The notes under the pieces were generated by a model that searched no databases, was not told the origin of the DNA, and was given only the letters and a program-made list of their open reading frames with translations. Below, piece by piece: positions 1 to 10,821 of a stretch of 64,000 nucleotides of DNA. The number at the start of each line of letters is the position of its first letter. Within the stretch, counting starts at the first letter, position 1. The position numbers were made by a program, and so were the translations under genes. Origin of the DNA: Nereocystis luetkeana (lineage: Eukaryota; Sar; Phaeophyceae; Laminariales; Laminariaceae); NCBI GenBank assembly GCA_031213475.1, contig JARUPZ010000029.1, positions 8,643,290 to 8,707,289 of the forward strand. Direction: 5' to 3'.

Positions 1-326
1 AATTCGATTGAGCGTTGACGTTTTCTTAAGGCCGCTAGTGAGTGAGCTATGGAGCTTCTCTGGTGTACCCCTGGGTGTATTATTCTACTGCGAAAGGGGT
101 TTCATTTTGGCGATGGAGATTGTCCGAGGCTCAGTACTCCTCAACAAAGCGACTACCTAACGGTCTCTCTACCTTGGCCATGGGGTTGATCATCGTGCTG
201 CCCTTTAGGTTATTTTTTATCTTTTAGGTTCGGTGTTTCGGGAAGAGACGCCCGTAAGCAACGAGTCTCAAGAAAAGATGACGAGCACCCATAATTTAGC
301 CTTCCTTTAGAAAACGGTGGACTTTA
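1..326 (+). repeat. Dispersed repeat X, copy 1
   Basis: This segment recurs almost base for base at 10822-11148; the only difference I see is one base in a T run. The window starts inside or at the edge of the repeat, so its left limit is unknown. Copy 1 continues into unrelated sequence after GTGGACTTTA. At the same point copy 2 passes directly into LINE copy B. A 61-residue reading frame is shared by both copies but has no recognisable similarity. The repeat could be part of an unidentified element or of a segmental duplication. Confidence 0.8.
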
Positions 327-329
327 CTA

Positions 330-577
330 TGAGATGGAACCAGCTCTTCAGGACACAGAGAGATCATGAACACTCCGTTCCTTGTCCTGGTATACCGTTT
401 AATGAGAAAACGAATATATTCGTCCGTCCGTCTATCTGTCATGTATTACAAGGGTATTTCAAGCATTGCTAATAGTGACCTACGTCAGTATCAACCAACT
501 CTCCAGAACACAGCAAGCTGACGAGAGTCAAACCGTTCCCTACCGTTTACTGACAACACGAAGCTGTCCGTCATTAA
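330..577. other. Gene-free stretch with degenerate internal repeats
   Basis: No gene is seen. A motif like GAACCAGCTCTTCAGGACACAG followed by CCGTTTACC-like and CCGTCCGTC-like blocks appears near 338, in a weaker form near 494, and again near 1028 beyond the MITE. This looks like an old degenerate repeat into which the MITE at 578-968 was inserted. Confidence 0.4.
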
Positions 578-968
578 CAGACAAATCGGAAAAATGGGAA
601 CGAAGCCTAAAATGAGAACCAAGCCGTATCTTCAGAACCATGTGGTGTATCAGAGAACCAAAATGATCCTGCGAATCCCCTTGGCCAGCCCTGTGAGAGG
701 AGCTCGTCAGAACGGTCATGCTCCATCTCGTGCCTTCGGGTGGGCGCAAAAAGCGATATACGCTGGCTCTATTGTGATTTCTCTAGATGCTGGCTACCGC
801 GGCGATGCCAAGAACTTCCAGCCTGAGCGACAGCTCATTCGAAGGCTGCTGTACAGCCCCACAGGACTGTCCACTTTTTTTCTTGGAGTTGTACACAATT
901 GGTTTGCTTTCTAAAAAAACCCGTCCGTTCCCATTTTTTGTTTCGTTCCCATTTTTCCGTTTTGTCTG
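578..968. mobile_element. Z-family MITE, copy 1 (hAT-like non-autonomous DNA transposon)
   Basis: The element is 391 bp with inverted termini. The left end reads CAGACAAATCGGAAAAATGG, and the reverse complement of the right end reads CAGACAAAACGGAAAAATGG; both continue with GAACGAA. Flanks are GTCATTAA on the left and GTCATTCC on the right, consistent with a decayed 8-bp target duplication. The CAG start and 8-bp duplication are typical of hAT elements. A second copy at 17475-19820 has the same ends but is interrupted. No transposase is encoded; the short frames inside are not conserved in a coding manner. Confidence 0.75.
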
Positions 969-2106
969 GTCATTCCAAAACGAGGTTGTTTACGAGATTC
1001 AAGCGTTACTCGTAAATTACATGAAATGAAACCAGCTCTTCGGTGCACAGTAGAAACCGACGAGGGGGATACCGTTTGCTCCCGGGTATACCGATTATGG
1101 CAAAACTAAGTCGTCTGTGCATCTGGCTGTCTATCCGTGAATACGATTATTTTAAAACTTCAAGCGATGCTCGTCAATAATTCCGACAAATCCCTGCCCG
1201 AGAATACAAGGATGTTTTTGCATTGATACGAATATGAAAGCGTTCCTTACAATTGCGAATATTTAAACTTAACGCATCGTACGTGCGTACAGTGCCCGTT
1301 TCAACTCTAATGGCTCTTAATCGAACGAAAACACTACGCAATCCATATCAAGAACTTTGTTCAAAAATTAAAACATAACAAAACCAAAATAGAAAAGGAC
1401 ATAACACGAAATAATAAAAAGCTAAAATAGTCCAACCGGAGAATGTCAAGAAAGAGCACGTGCCGAATAAGAATGCACGCAGGGGAGTAACACTAGCATA
1501 GGTTCACAGCTCTCTGCTAACTAGCCGATTGGGTGACCTAGACACAAGGTAAGCCTCTCGTTTTTTCGTCAACATCGGCGCCGTGTAATAGCAGTACCAG
1601 TGACCTCCCCCCCCACCGCCGAGTATAACAATGAAATAAAAACCCGACGAAAAAAGACGGAGAGAAAAAACATGTGTCGAAGGGCAACAGTCGTACTCGG
1701 GGAAGCAGAACTAACATAAACCTTGACACGCAGTGCGCCAGCCATCTACTTCTTATTTGTCGCCGACAGCGGCGTAAAGATTCATGACTGATGCTGCCAC
1801 AACACACACAACCCCCCCCCCTCCCCATAGGAATGCAAGGGTCTATGGGTATACGACTACAGCCATGTAAGATAATGAGGACCCCGCACGCCCCCGCCGG
1901 GTCGAGTAAATGGTACATAAGAAAACTCAGACGCATAAATGGCTAGCAACACCGTCACGAATAATGCCCGACGTCTAACCACACAAGTTGGCAGTCCTAA
2001 CTGAATGAATACTGGTGGGTGCGAAGGGAAAGCCCAATGAAAAGAGAAGAATGGCCACGCGCGGTGCCCTTTGCGTATAATTAGCGCTGTCAAATAAAAC
2101 CAAGTA
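969..2106. other. Gene-free stretch
   Basis: No gene or recognisable element is seen. The stretch is A-rich around 1150-1450 and has short C runs near 1605 and 1812. Open frames here are unsupported by similarity or composition. Confidence 0.4.
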
Positions 2107-2179
2107 TAAGCAAAGGCCTTAACCCCTAACCCTAACCCTAACCCTTAACCCTAGCCCTAACCCTAACCCTAAGCAAAGG
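2107..2179. repeat. Interstitial telomere-like block between 10-bp direct repeats
   Basis: About 53 bp of CCCTAA-type units (some degenerate, such as CCCCTAA, CCCTTAA and CCCTAGC) lie between two exact copies of TAAGCAAAGG at 2107-2116 and 2170-2179. This arrangement resembles telomere-repeat capture or addition at a staggered break, with the flanking direct repeat as a target duplication. The same hexamer appears as shorter runs at 10790-10803, near 33088, 34206, 56635-56655 and 57088. Confidence 0.75.
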
Positions 2180-2469
2180 GGAAATTCAAGGGCACCGTAG
2201 TAACCGCAGCAGGAGGTAAAACATATCCAGCGCCTCAAGGAGTGCATGGTTCATGAGTACGCATGAGTCTCCTTCCTATACCAGGATACCTGCCAGATGG
2301 GCAGCGGGGAGGGGGGAGTCGGCACTTTAAACTACAGAAAGGGCTAGACGGACCGAAATATGAAGAATACTGGGGGGGGGGGGTCGGGAAGTGGCTATGC
2401 ATGATTGACGTTCGCTTTCTCTCTACGCCACTCCCAGGTACTCCCCCAGCGACGGCGGAGAGACGCTGA

Positions 2470-4060
2470 AACATTGAGAGGTCTGGTTGGTCCCGTCCAA
2501 ACACGACTGTAAGTTGTACAGAAGTGTGGCCACTCTCTACTGTGTTGCCACTGGATATAGCAGATGTTTCTGTTGCACCTTGTGGGTGACGAATGCCCAC
2601 TTGCTAGTATTGTTTTTATTAGCCAATCAACCGTGATGCGGCAACCACTCATGCTCTTTGTTAAAAGGCAGCATATCTTCCGCGAGAGGGCCCTCAGACT
2701 CAGAGTAAAGGCAGCAAATATGAGCGCTCATACCATACGCCGGGTCTCCGTACAGGCAGTACGCGTTGCCGTCCGCGCCCTTCATGTTATCTTCGAACCG
2801 TCGTAGCAGCCCAGACTCATTCAATAGGTACGTGTCGTGCATAGCTCCCAACTTTGGCCCAAACAGGTCGACACAAACGCCGTCCGGCGTGACTACGCCC
2901 TGGATCTTCATCGCGTGCTTCCTCTTATGTCCGTTGAAGAATGCTCGCTGCTCGCGCACAGGCCTGACGTGGGGCAGGGGAGCATGATTGAAGGAAAGGA
3001 TGGGCGTTAATGAACGAGCCATGCAAGCGCAGCAAGTCGACCCTCGTCCAGTATGAAACACAAAACGATGTACACCACCAGTGCTTCTAACCCTGACTCC
3101 AGTTTTAGAAGCCAGCACCGACCTCTGTCTTTCGCACAAAGCAATTGCAATCCCTCGCCCAGCATTCTTCCCCCAGCGTCGGACTGTAGCGCACCGCGTT
3201 TTTAGGTTTCTTACCAACTCTCCAACTCCTCATCATCTTGCATTTTGTACCCCACGAAACAATTATACTTTACAGTTTTGTTCACAACTGAACGTTCTTC
3301 GTCCTACGGTGCCTTTAACAGGAAAAAAAAACATTCCCCGTACAGTGCGGAGACCAGGGGTAAGGGCATGTGAAAACAAGCGTAGTAGCGTTTAATTCTA
3401 GATTGTATCCGTACAGGATTCCCGCCCTACTGGGTGATTTTTAATTGTACGTAGGGGTGGGGTGCCAATTTGTACTTTAGCTGTTTGACGATGCATCGTC
3501 CCTTAACTTAAGGCTAACCTTTACGATCAACATACTGATACTCAAAGTTGTTTGCTACCTGGTACACTTATAGGGGCGGCTGGCATATTGCGACAACTCA
3601 AGCACTTTGCCACTACTACTATCGCGCAAGCTCCGGGTCGACTGCTTTATCTATCATACTTTCGAGCACGTCTTCATCCGTACTTGCCTTGCCATACCGC
3701 GAACAGTGCCGTCGACAACCCCTCAACAGATGTCCAGGTCGCACCCCCACGAGCGCAGGGCTTCCGCGAAGTCCCCTAGCCGAGGAACCAGTCTATCCAT
3801 GTCTAGGTTCAGCACGTAACCCCAGGTCAACTCCGTGAAGGGTAGCATGTAGTTGAAAGCCTCGCTGATGCATGATTCCGCGACGCCGAACAACACCCTA
3901 ATGTGTGTCAGCCGATGTGGGAACGCCAACCGATACAAGAGGATGCAGAACGCCTTATATGCCCCGACACGACATAGCCGCAGTCGGTACGAATCACAAC
4001 GGTAACACCCAGGCTACCCATCATCGTAGCGATCTGAGTTTTCAAATGAACGTATGACGG
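2470..4060 (-). pseudogene. PIF/Harbinger-like (DDE_4 type) transposase pseudogene
   Basis: Reading on the minus strand, three pieces resemble a HARBI1/PIF transposase. An N-terminal part (about 3965-3720) contains YKAFCILLYRLAFPHRLTHI, as in the family's pre-catalytic region. A middle part, VVDGTVR (about 3705), carries the first catalytic Asp. A C-terminal part (3217-2627) carries MKIQGVVTPDGVCVDLFGP and YGDPAYGMSAH with the second Asp. After a frame change near 2655 the frame at 2652-2395 continues with SGCRITVDW, where the usual catalytic Glu (VEW) would be Asp. A TGA lies four codons before the first catalytic Asp, and the region 3220-3650 is scrambled. The gene is therefore dead. No terminal inverted repeats were located. 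Family assignment rests on recognised motifs, not on a search. Confidence 0.75.
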
Positions 4061-4230
4061 CGAGGTGTAAGGGTGTAGTATAAAGGTTGCCGAGTGTTGC
4101 AAATTCCTTATCCGTAAAAGAGCAGTAGTATGCGTAGCCTGCTTTCATTTCATATCCCATGTACCTCGTAGGTTAATGGAGACGGCATGTACATCTTTCG
4201 CGTCTCCGACGTTTACATTTTTCAGATGTA

Positions 4231-4803
4231 TGAGTATATGTGTTGCAGCGCTACGGGCTCCAGGAGTCGCCCAGGTAGGCGATTGCGTATTCTGTGATGT
4301 ACGTCGACTGACCTGACCAGTGACGCACGGAGGGTGCATCGTGTAAGGCAGCGATAAAGCCGTAGGATGGCTCGCTGTCATATCGATGTAGGTATACAAT
4401 GGAGCGTCCCCGGCGGGGGAGGCCATTGTCTGGGTCATGGAAACCCCGTATCGGCTGTAGTGGTCGATACGGGTGCTCTCTGGCCCTTCCTGGGGTTAGT
4501 CAATCCCACCAAAGAACGAAAGAAACAAGTCAAACCATATCCTGTTCACACACCGTGCATGAGTCTTGCCCACCACGTTCATGTCAGTTGCCCATCACGT
4601 GCATGTCAGTTAATCCCACGTCGCATTCGCTGAGCAATACCAACACTCAACTCTCGTGGCATCTGGCCACCCCGTGGCCAGAGAGGATTTAGGAGCGAGG
4701 TACGGAGGAAATCCCCATGAGGACTCTCTCAACGAACGACAACAGCTGGCTATCGAGGTGAGACCGAGCCGATAGCGGCACACAAGAGGGAGGCAGCTGT
4801 AAC
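4231..4803 (+). repeat. Repeat family Y, copy 1 (3' segment only)
   Basis: This segment matches the last ~570 bp of the longer Y copies at 7423-9808 and 20964-23094. Homology begins near TGTTGCAGCGCTACGG and stops at the shared terminus GAGGCAGCTGTAAC, after which all copies diverge. That abrupt common edge defines one true end of the element. An 88-residue frame and a 97-residue frame are kept in all copies, but so is an antisense frame, so the conservation is probably that of recent copies rather than of a protein. Confidence 0.8.
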
Positions 4804-4894
4804 ATGATGAACCCAGGCAGATGACAGAGAGAGGGGGAGATTGAAGTAAATGAGCTCTGGCGGGACACGAGAGATCGGTACCCAGGGAATTTGT

Positions 4895-5050
4895 TTGGCC
4901 CCGAGCACCTGGGCCCGAGGTTTCTCCCGGGCACAACGAGGGCCCGAATAACTGGGCCCGAGAGTCCTCCTGGGCGGAATGAGGCCCAAACATCGGGGCC
5001 CGAGATTTTCCCTGGGTGGGATCAGTGTCTCTGCCCGAGCTTCTCTTGGA
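4895..5050. repeat. GGGCCCGAG minisatellite
   Basis: About four imperfect units start with GGGCCCGAG and contain a CTGGG/CCCGGG core, with irregular unit lengths of roughly 30-45 bp. Nothing suggests coding. The region lies immediately downstream of Y copy 1. Confidence 0.6.
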
Positions 5051-6349
5051 TGGAATTTGTTGGGTGGATAAGTATCGAGCCTCGAGTTCTGTCCGGGATG
5101 ATGGAGTATGATGGGTACAACCGGCGAGGGATACACGTAGAAACTACGATAGAGTACATCTACTTCGTATTCGGGTAGCACTACTGCTGATTATAGCAGT
5201 GACCATGCATAACGTATCAGGAAACAGTAGTCACGGCAGGTAGCCACCATCACAGACTCGCGATAAGGCAGCACCAGAAGAGAAACTAACGCCACGAATC
5301 TCTCCGTCCTGACCCTCGATTTGTTTTTCGTTCCCGCGCACGCCTTGACGATTGTTTGCAGCCGGCCTTCGCCTCAGGTGTAACTCTCGTTTGTTTGCGG
5401 CCGTTCTTCGCCTCAGGCGTGACTCTCGATTTTTTTTTTCGGCCCCGCACGTCTTGTCTGTGTTTTTTTGGTGCGGCCGTTTTTTTTTTCTGTTCTTGCT
5501 GTGCGGTACTCCTCGAGCAAAAAAATGGGGGGGGTCGGCTGTATTCATTTACTACCATGGCAATACGTATGCGTACGACTCTAATAATCAGCCCAACCTG
5601 AGCGACAGCAGTATTTTCGTGGTCACATGTCACATGTAACTGCTGTTTGTTGAAGTATACCTCGCTGCTGGTATCGAAACAGGGAGTACTTTTAGATATC
5701 GTTGCGGGGGGAGCGCCTTCCGTAGATGGTTCTAAGTTTGAAGTTGTACGCAGGGACCGATAACCTACCATGCCCCGAGCACTGAGTAATAGCTGCCTGG
5801 AGCAAAGGCGCCTCAACTTGAAAATTACACAGAAAAGCCGCATCCCCGTCTACAATACCATCAGTAGTCTATACACTACCTGGTACGCAGTTTCACACGA
5901 TGCTCAAAAAGATGAGAAGATGGTATACCAGGGTATATTATACGACGAGTTGCATTACCGTGCGTACACGACTAAGAATATGAATATCAACGATAGTACA
6001 TGTAATGTGGACAAAAGATAGGGAACCATACTGCTACTACTACTGCTGTACTCTGTACCTGCAGTTTTTTATTCATTTTGTCTACCCCGAACAGGGTGAG
6101 CTCTTGATATATGGTTAAGCATACAGGAGAGGTGGCTCACAGTATGTATGCTTTTGACAACATCAATAAAGGGCGTTTATAGGCTATATATAATACTACA
6201 CACTCCCGTAAAACTGTACGAGGTACCTGGTAGGCCGTATGGCAAAACCCTTAGGGACCATTTCGTAGATCTCTCCTCCCATCTTTTCGAGTCATGATAA
6301 CGCGTTGAAAAACGACATATCAGGATGTACCACACACACCGTATGCGCA
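5051..6349. other. Gene-free stretch with short tandem duplication and TACCWGGTA sites
   Basis: Two ~40-bp units around 5356-5430 share GCCTCAGG and ACTCTCG, followed by long T runs. TACCTGGTA palindromes lie at 5877-5885 and 6224-6232 (see findings). A 185-residue minus frame (5843-5286) spans the low-complexity part and is probably spurious. No recognisable gene is present. Confidence 0.4.
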
Positions 6350-7422
6350 CTGCTTCGGCCTGCCCCGTTCTTGGGGTGGGCCGAGGAAGTCCGCCAGGAC
6401 CTGCAGCGGTCTAGCGACAGTCACACGAACATCGAGCTTTGGACTAGGTAGGTAAGGAACCTTGCGCGGTCCGGCTGGTGGCCTGCTCGCTTTAAGGACC
6501 GCGTGGGGTGGTGGTGATGTTTTTTCTTCTTGACCCCGACGCCGAGGAGTTCATCCCTCAGGCAGGACGGGTACATCACCACAGCAGAGAGCGCTACGTG
6601 GGCAGCCGGTGGAGTGGAGAGGCTGGCCACAGCGTGGGTATGCATGCACGACAGGAAGGATGGGATTGTCGGCGTGGGTTGGGACGGCTGCACCCAGCCA
6701 ACGGAAACCAAGGCGCGTACCGGGCTACGAAACGGAGAGCCACTTTCGCCATAGAGAAGAAAAGGAGCAAAATAAGACACAAAGGAGGCGGGGACGAGCC
6801 TCACGTCGGCTGGCAAAGAAAGCAGCACGCGAGGCTCGTAAGAGACAGAAGGAGGCACTTGTGACGGTAGCGACCTACAATGTGCGCACCCTGGCTGTAA
6901 AGGGGAAGAACGGGTACGGACATGACGAGCGTGTACTGGCGAAGGGACGGCAACTCGGCTGTGACTTCATTGGCCTGCAGGAAACTCGGAGATCCGGCAG
7001 CACGACGTTCCGTGCGGCAGGGTATCGTGTTTTTTGTTCAGGACAGGAAACAACAGCCACCAGGCAAGGGCTGTACGGAGTAGGCCTAGCTGTCAAGGAA
7101 TCGTTGTGCAGTAAGTCTGTGTACACTCATCAGTTTGTTGACGAGCGGCTAATATCTATGCGCTTTGAGCTGGCTGGCAAATGCGAGGCGGTCAATTTCG
7201 TCGTTGCGTATGCTCCAACTGATTGTACCAAGGACGCCGAACTGAAACGTATTTTCTGGCAGAAGCTGGAGTACTTGGTGGAAAAAATCCCGACGAAAGA
7301 GTGTCTGTTTGTACTGATGGATGCCAACGCGCGAACTGGACAGAGGAAGGAAGGGTGCGGTGATGATGAAAGCAAAGTGCTGGGAGCGTATGGACGTGAT
7401 GTTCGTAAAGATAATGGCAGAC
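6350..7422 (+). mobile_element. LINE copy A, 3'-truncated (5' UTR plus endonuclease part)
   Basis: The segment is nearly identical to the first ~1.07 kb of LINE copy C (25189 onward). Both begin at CTGCTTCGGCCTGCCCCG, so this point is likely the true element 5' end. Copy A stops within the endonuclease domain at ATGGCAGAC and switches to the 64-bp satellite of Y copy 2. LINEs normally lose the 5' end, so loss of the 3' part points to recombination or a later deletion rather than to integration. Confidence 0.85.
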
Positions 7423-7430
7423 TTACTTAG
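6609..7430 (+). CDS. Truncated LINE ORF: AP-like endonuclease domain (copy A)
   Basis: This 273-residue frame starts at an ATG shared with copy C. The first ~85 residues are basic (RRRGRASRRL, KKAAREARKR). The endonuclease/exonuclease/phosphatase fold follows: VATYNVRTLA, then DFIGLQETRR with the catalytic Glu, then VVAYAPTD and LFVLMDANARTGQ. The frame ends in foreign sequence from the adjoining satellite, so the C-terminal SDH motif and the whole reverse transcriptase are missing. In LINEs this endonuclease nicks the target DNA for target-primed reverse transcription. This copy cannot be active alone. Confidence 0.85.
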   Translation: MEWRGWPQRGYACTTGRMGLSAWVGTAAPSQRKPRRVPGYETESHFRHREEKEQNKTQRRRGRASRRLAKKAAREARKRQKEALVTVATYNVRTLAVKGKNGYGHDERVLAKGRQLGCDFIGLQETRRSGSTTFRAAGYRVFCSGQETTATRQGLYGVGLAVKESLCSKSVYTHQFVDERLISMRFELAGKCEAVNFVVAYAPTDCTKDAELKRIFWQKLEYLVEKIPTKECLFVLMDANARTGQRKEGCGDDESKVLGAYGRDVRKDNGRLT

Positions 7431-9808
7431 GGTTAGTGAAGGTGGCGTGAACGTCGGTGCCTTTAAACGACTTACTTACTCGGAGGCACGTTAGTGCCTT
7501 TAAACGACTTACTTACTCGGAGGCACGTCAGTGAAGGTGGCGTGAACGTCAGTGCCCTCAAACGACTTTCTTACTCGGAGTCATGCCTATACCTTCAAAC
7601 GTGGCGTGAACGTCAGTGCCTTCAAACGACTTACATACTCGGAATCACGTCAGTACCTTGAAACGTGGCGTGAATGTCAGGGCCTTCAAACGACTTGCTT
7701 GCTCGGAGTCACGTCAGTACTTGAGGGGGTGGCGTGAACGTCTGAGTCTTCAAACCACTTCCTTCCTTGGAGTCACGTCAGTACCTTCAAACGTGGCGTG
7801 AACGTCAGTGCCTTCAAACGACTTACTTACTCGGAGTCACGTCAGTGCCTTCAAACGACTTACTTACTCGGAGGCACGTCAGTGAAGGTGGCGTGAACGT
7901 CAGTGCCCTCAAACGACTTACTTACTCGGAGTCATGTCTGTACCTTCAAACGTGGCGTGAACGTCAGTGCCTTCAAACGACTTACTTACTCGGAGTCATG
8001 TCTGTACCTCCAAACGTGGCGTGAACGTCAGTGCCTTAAACGACTTACATACTCGGAATCACGTCAGTACCTTGAAACGTGGCGTGAATGTCAGTGCCCT
8101 CAAACGATCTGCTTACTCGAAGTCACGTCAGTACTTGAGGGGGTGGCGTGAACGTCTGAACCTTCAAACGACTTACTTTCTTGGAGTCAAATGTCAGTAT
8201 ATTCAAACGACCACAGTAGGGGTGCACCAAACGTTCCTGAGCGAAGTTTCACACTGAGCTTGCAAAGATGAGTTTCGACGAAATCCTCGATTGCACAGCT
8301 GGTCTTGGGGTATTGGCAGCCAAACTCAAGATCTTCCATGAGCGGCCGAACCACATGAGGCTGGAATTCGTCCAATTTCGTGGTGGAGAGGCAGCAGATG
8401 TTCTGGAGGCTAAGAGGGATACTCAAGAGACAGCAAGGGGAAAAGAGCCCCAGAAGAGCGCGGGACGACGCGGCAACTCAGAGGAGTTCCTCGGGTGAGC
8501 AGACGCCGGGGGGATAACAGGGTCTTGATCAAGGAGGCGGCCAGCAAATGCGGAAGGGAAGGCATCCACGCGGATCGGGCGCACGACCATTGGACCGGGG
8601 GGTAGCGAGTCACTTCCGTCGAACAGCCCGGTCTGAGCTATCAAGCGTCTATGAGAGGACGCCGGATCAGGGGTCGGGTAGGTTTGTGTGTACCCCGTTA
8701 CACAAGCGGCAAAGGATGCTAAAGCATCGTACCATTTTCAAGTTAGATGCACGGAGCCGCAGTCGCAGTCGTGACCGCCGTAGCAGCCACCACCGCCGTA
8801 GCAGGAATGCCACGCAGGAGCGCAACCGCAGTAGCAGCAACCGAGCACGGCAACGGGAACCCGCAGGACGGGGGGGCAATCAGGTCCACCACCTCCGCCG
8901 CCGCGGAGGGAGCGTAAACAGCCGGCCCAGCAAGAGAAGGAGGAAGAGGTGGAACAGCATCAGGCGCAGCAACTGGGTCGTCAGCAGCAGCAGCAACTGC
9001 AGCCGCCGCAGAAGCCGAAACAGCAGCAGTGACCGTCAGAAGGAGAAGCGGAAGGCGTAGGAGCCGCGTCACGAGCATCGGGGATGTCCGTACGTGGCCG
9101 AAGCTCGTTAATCGTCGAACGGATAAGGAAGGACGCGGCAGCCGGTTCGTCGGGGATATGGAGGAGGAGTTGCCCACGCTGTTACCGGGTAGTGGCCGGG
9201 ATACCCGCTGTGCACCGACGATAGGTATGCGTCGGGCAGGGGGGGTGTTGCAGAGCTACGGGCTTCAGGAGTCGCCCAGGTGGGCGACAGGGTATTCTGT
9301 GATGTACGTTGACTGACCTGACCAGTGACGCACGGAGGGTGCATCGTGTAAGGCAGCGATAAAGCCGTAGGATGGCTCGCTGTCATATCGATGTAGGTAT
9401 ACAATGGAGTGTCCCCGGCGGGGGAGGCCATTGTCTGGGTCATGGAAACCCCGTATCGGCTGTAATGGTCGATGCGGGTGCTCTCTGGCCCTACCTGGGG
9501 TTAGTCAATCCCACCAAAGAACGAAAGAAACAAGTCAAACCATATCCTGTTCACACACCGTGCATGAGTCTTGCCCACCACGTTCATGTCAGTTGCCCAA
9601 AACGTGCATGTCAGTTAATCCCACGTCGCATTCGCTGAGCAATACCAACACTCAACTCTCGTGGCGTCTGGTCACCCCGTGGCCAGAGAGGATTTAGGAG
9701 CGAGATACGGAGGAAATCCCCATGAGGACTCTCTCAACGAACGACAACAGCTGGCTATCGAGGTGAGACCGAGCCGATAGCGGCACACAAGAGGAGGCAG
9801 CTGTAACA
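7423..9808 (+). repeat. Repeat family Y, copy 2 (long copy with satellite)
   Basis: Layout: 64-bp satellite (7432-8180), a ~360-bp middle part, a CAG/GCA-rich part (about 8745-9040), then the conserved 3' segment ending at GGCAGCTGTAAC (9808). It parallels copy 3 at 20964-23094 piece by piece with small indels. The CAG-rich part reads as an RS-rich frame (8548-9060) or as a Gln/Ala-rich frame depending on phase, and the frame differs between copies, so translation is doubtful. No RT, transposase, LTR or TIR was found. The element class is unknown. Confidence 0.75.
7432..8180 (+). repeat. 64-bp satellite array in Y copy 2
   Basis: Units of 64 bp have the pattern GTGGCGTGAACGTCAGTGCC, then TTCAAACGACTTACTTACTC, then GGAGTCACGTCAGTACCTTC and AAAC. 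Each unit contains two half-repeats sharing ACGTCAGT-CCTTCAAACG. About 11-12 units are present, some shortened. Frames start every 64 bp (for example 7552 and 7616, 7903 and 7967), which explains the overlapping ~60-96-residue frames; these are not proteins. The array recurs in Y copy 3 (20970-21400). Confidence 0.9.
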
Positions 9809-10069
9809 ATTACTCCTGTGCTACAATCATAGGTGATTGTGAGTCTGGGCAGTGCGAGTTCACCTTGTGCATCCCTGTGTGCCCGATGGACAGGTTTCGT
9901 CGGTGAAGGAGGCAATCGTGGGTCCTGATCGACTCCCTGCAGGCCTTCCTGGAGACATCACGCCCTATTCCGTAAAGTCGACGCTGGCGAAGAACTCCGC
10001 TGAACTGGGTTCAGACAAAGGTGCTGATGCCGCGCTCAAGACTTGTATCGAAATAGCTTCGATTTTCGA
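9809..10069. other. Stretch with an unassigned short frame
   Basis: A 90-residue frame (9852-10124) begins here and runs into the following tandem repeat. Its first ~70 residues have a reasonably protein-like composition (for example YSVKSTLAKNSAELGSDKGA). I recognise no family. It could be a gene fragment carried next to Y copy 2. Confidence 0.25.
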
Positions 10070-10740
10070 CTACGACGTCAAGGTGCGTTTGCAACGTGGC
10101 ATTGTGTTGTCCAAGTTAGAATGAAGCGATGAAGGCAATCTCCCATGGGCGAATTTATCGAGTGCTCGAAAAGCCAGATGTGTAACACAGCAGTCGGATC
10201 CCGCCGGGAGGCGTAAGAAACGTGTTTTTTTTCCCTGCCAAGGCCCAAGGAGGTGTATTTGGGGTATTCTGTAGGCGTGATAATTTTGTGAACCACCGAT
10301 AGTGTTTGCCGAGACTTGCTGTGCATGTGTTGTTCGAGTTAGAACGCAGCGATAAAGGCAATCTCCCAAGGGTGAATTTATGAATTTATCGAGTGCTCGA
10401 AAAGACGGATGTCTCACCCTAAGTTGTTGTTCGAGTTAGAATGAAGCGATCAAGGCAATCTCCCATGGGCGAAAAAACCGAGTCCTCGAAAAGCCGCATG
10501 TATAACACGGCAGTCTGATCCCTCTCGAAGGCGTAAAAGGCGTGTTTCGTTTTCCCTGCCAAGGCCCAAGGAGGTGGATTTGGGTTATGCTGTAGGCGGA
10601 ATAATTTCTTAAAACACCGATATTTTTTGCCGAGACTTGATGTATGTGTTGTTCGAGTTAGAATGAAGCGATAAACGCAATCTCCCAAGGAAGGGCGAAA
10701 AAATCGAGTAAGTGCTCGAAAAGCCGGAAGTCTAACCCTA
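10070..10740. repeat. ~310-bp tandem repeat, about two units
   Basis: Two imperfect copies contain GTTCGAGTTAGAATGAAGCG, CAATCTCCCATGGGCGAA, GAGTGCTCGAAAAGCC and CCCTGCCAAGGCCCAAGGAG. The block ends at TCTAACCCTAAG, next to a weak telomere-like run near 10790. No coding potential was recognised. Confidence 0.75.
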
Positions 10741-10821
10741 AGAATTCATCCGATAAGTTCTTCATCGGGATGTAGTCTATAACCCCAACCTTAACCCTAA
10801 CCCAGACGCCACGAGGGTGCT

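Noticed and set aside
7432-8180. CRISPR-like regular repeats
   Set aside because: Units are contiguous 64-bp tandem repeats without unique spacers, in a eukaryotic repeat family.
8548-9060. RS-rich protein in Y copy 2
   Set aside because: It comes from CAG/GCA-rich low-complexity DNA; the open phase differs in copy 3, so no protein is conserved.
9108-9443. 111-residue minus frame conserved in Y copies (also 22396-22731 and partly 4145-4438)
   Set aside because: Conserved frames exist on both strands of the same segment, which simply reflects recent copies; no domain is recognisable.
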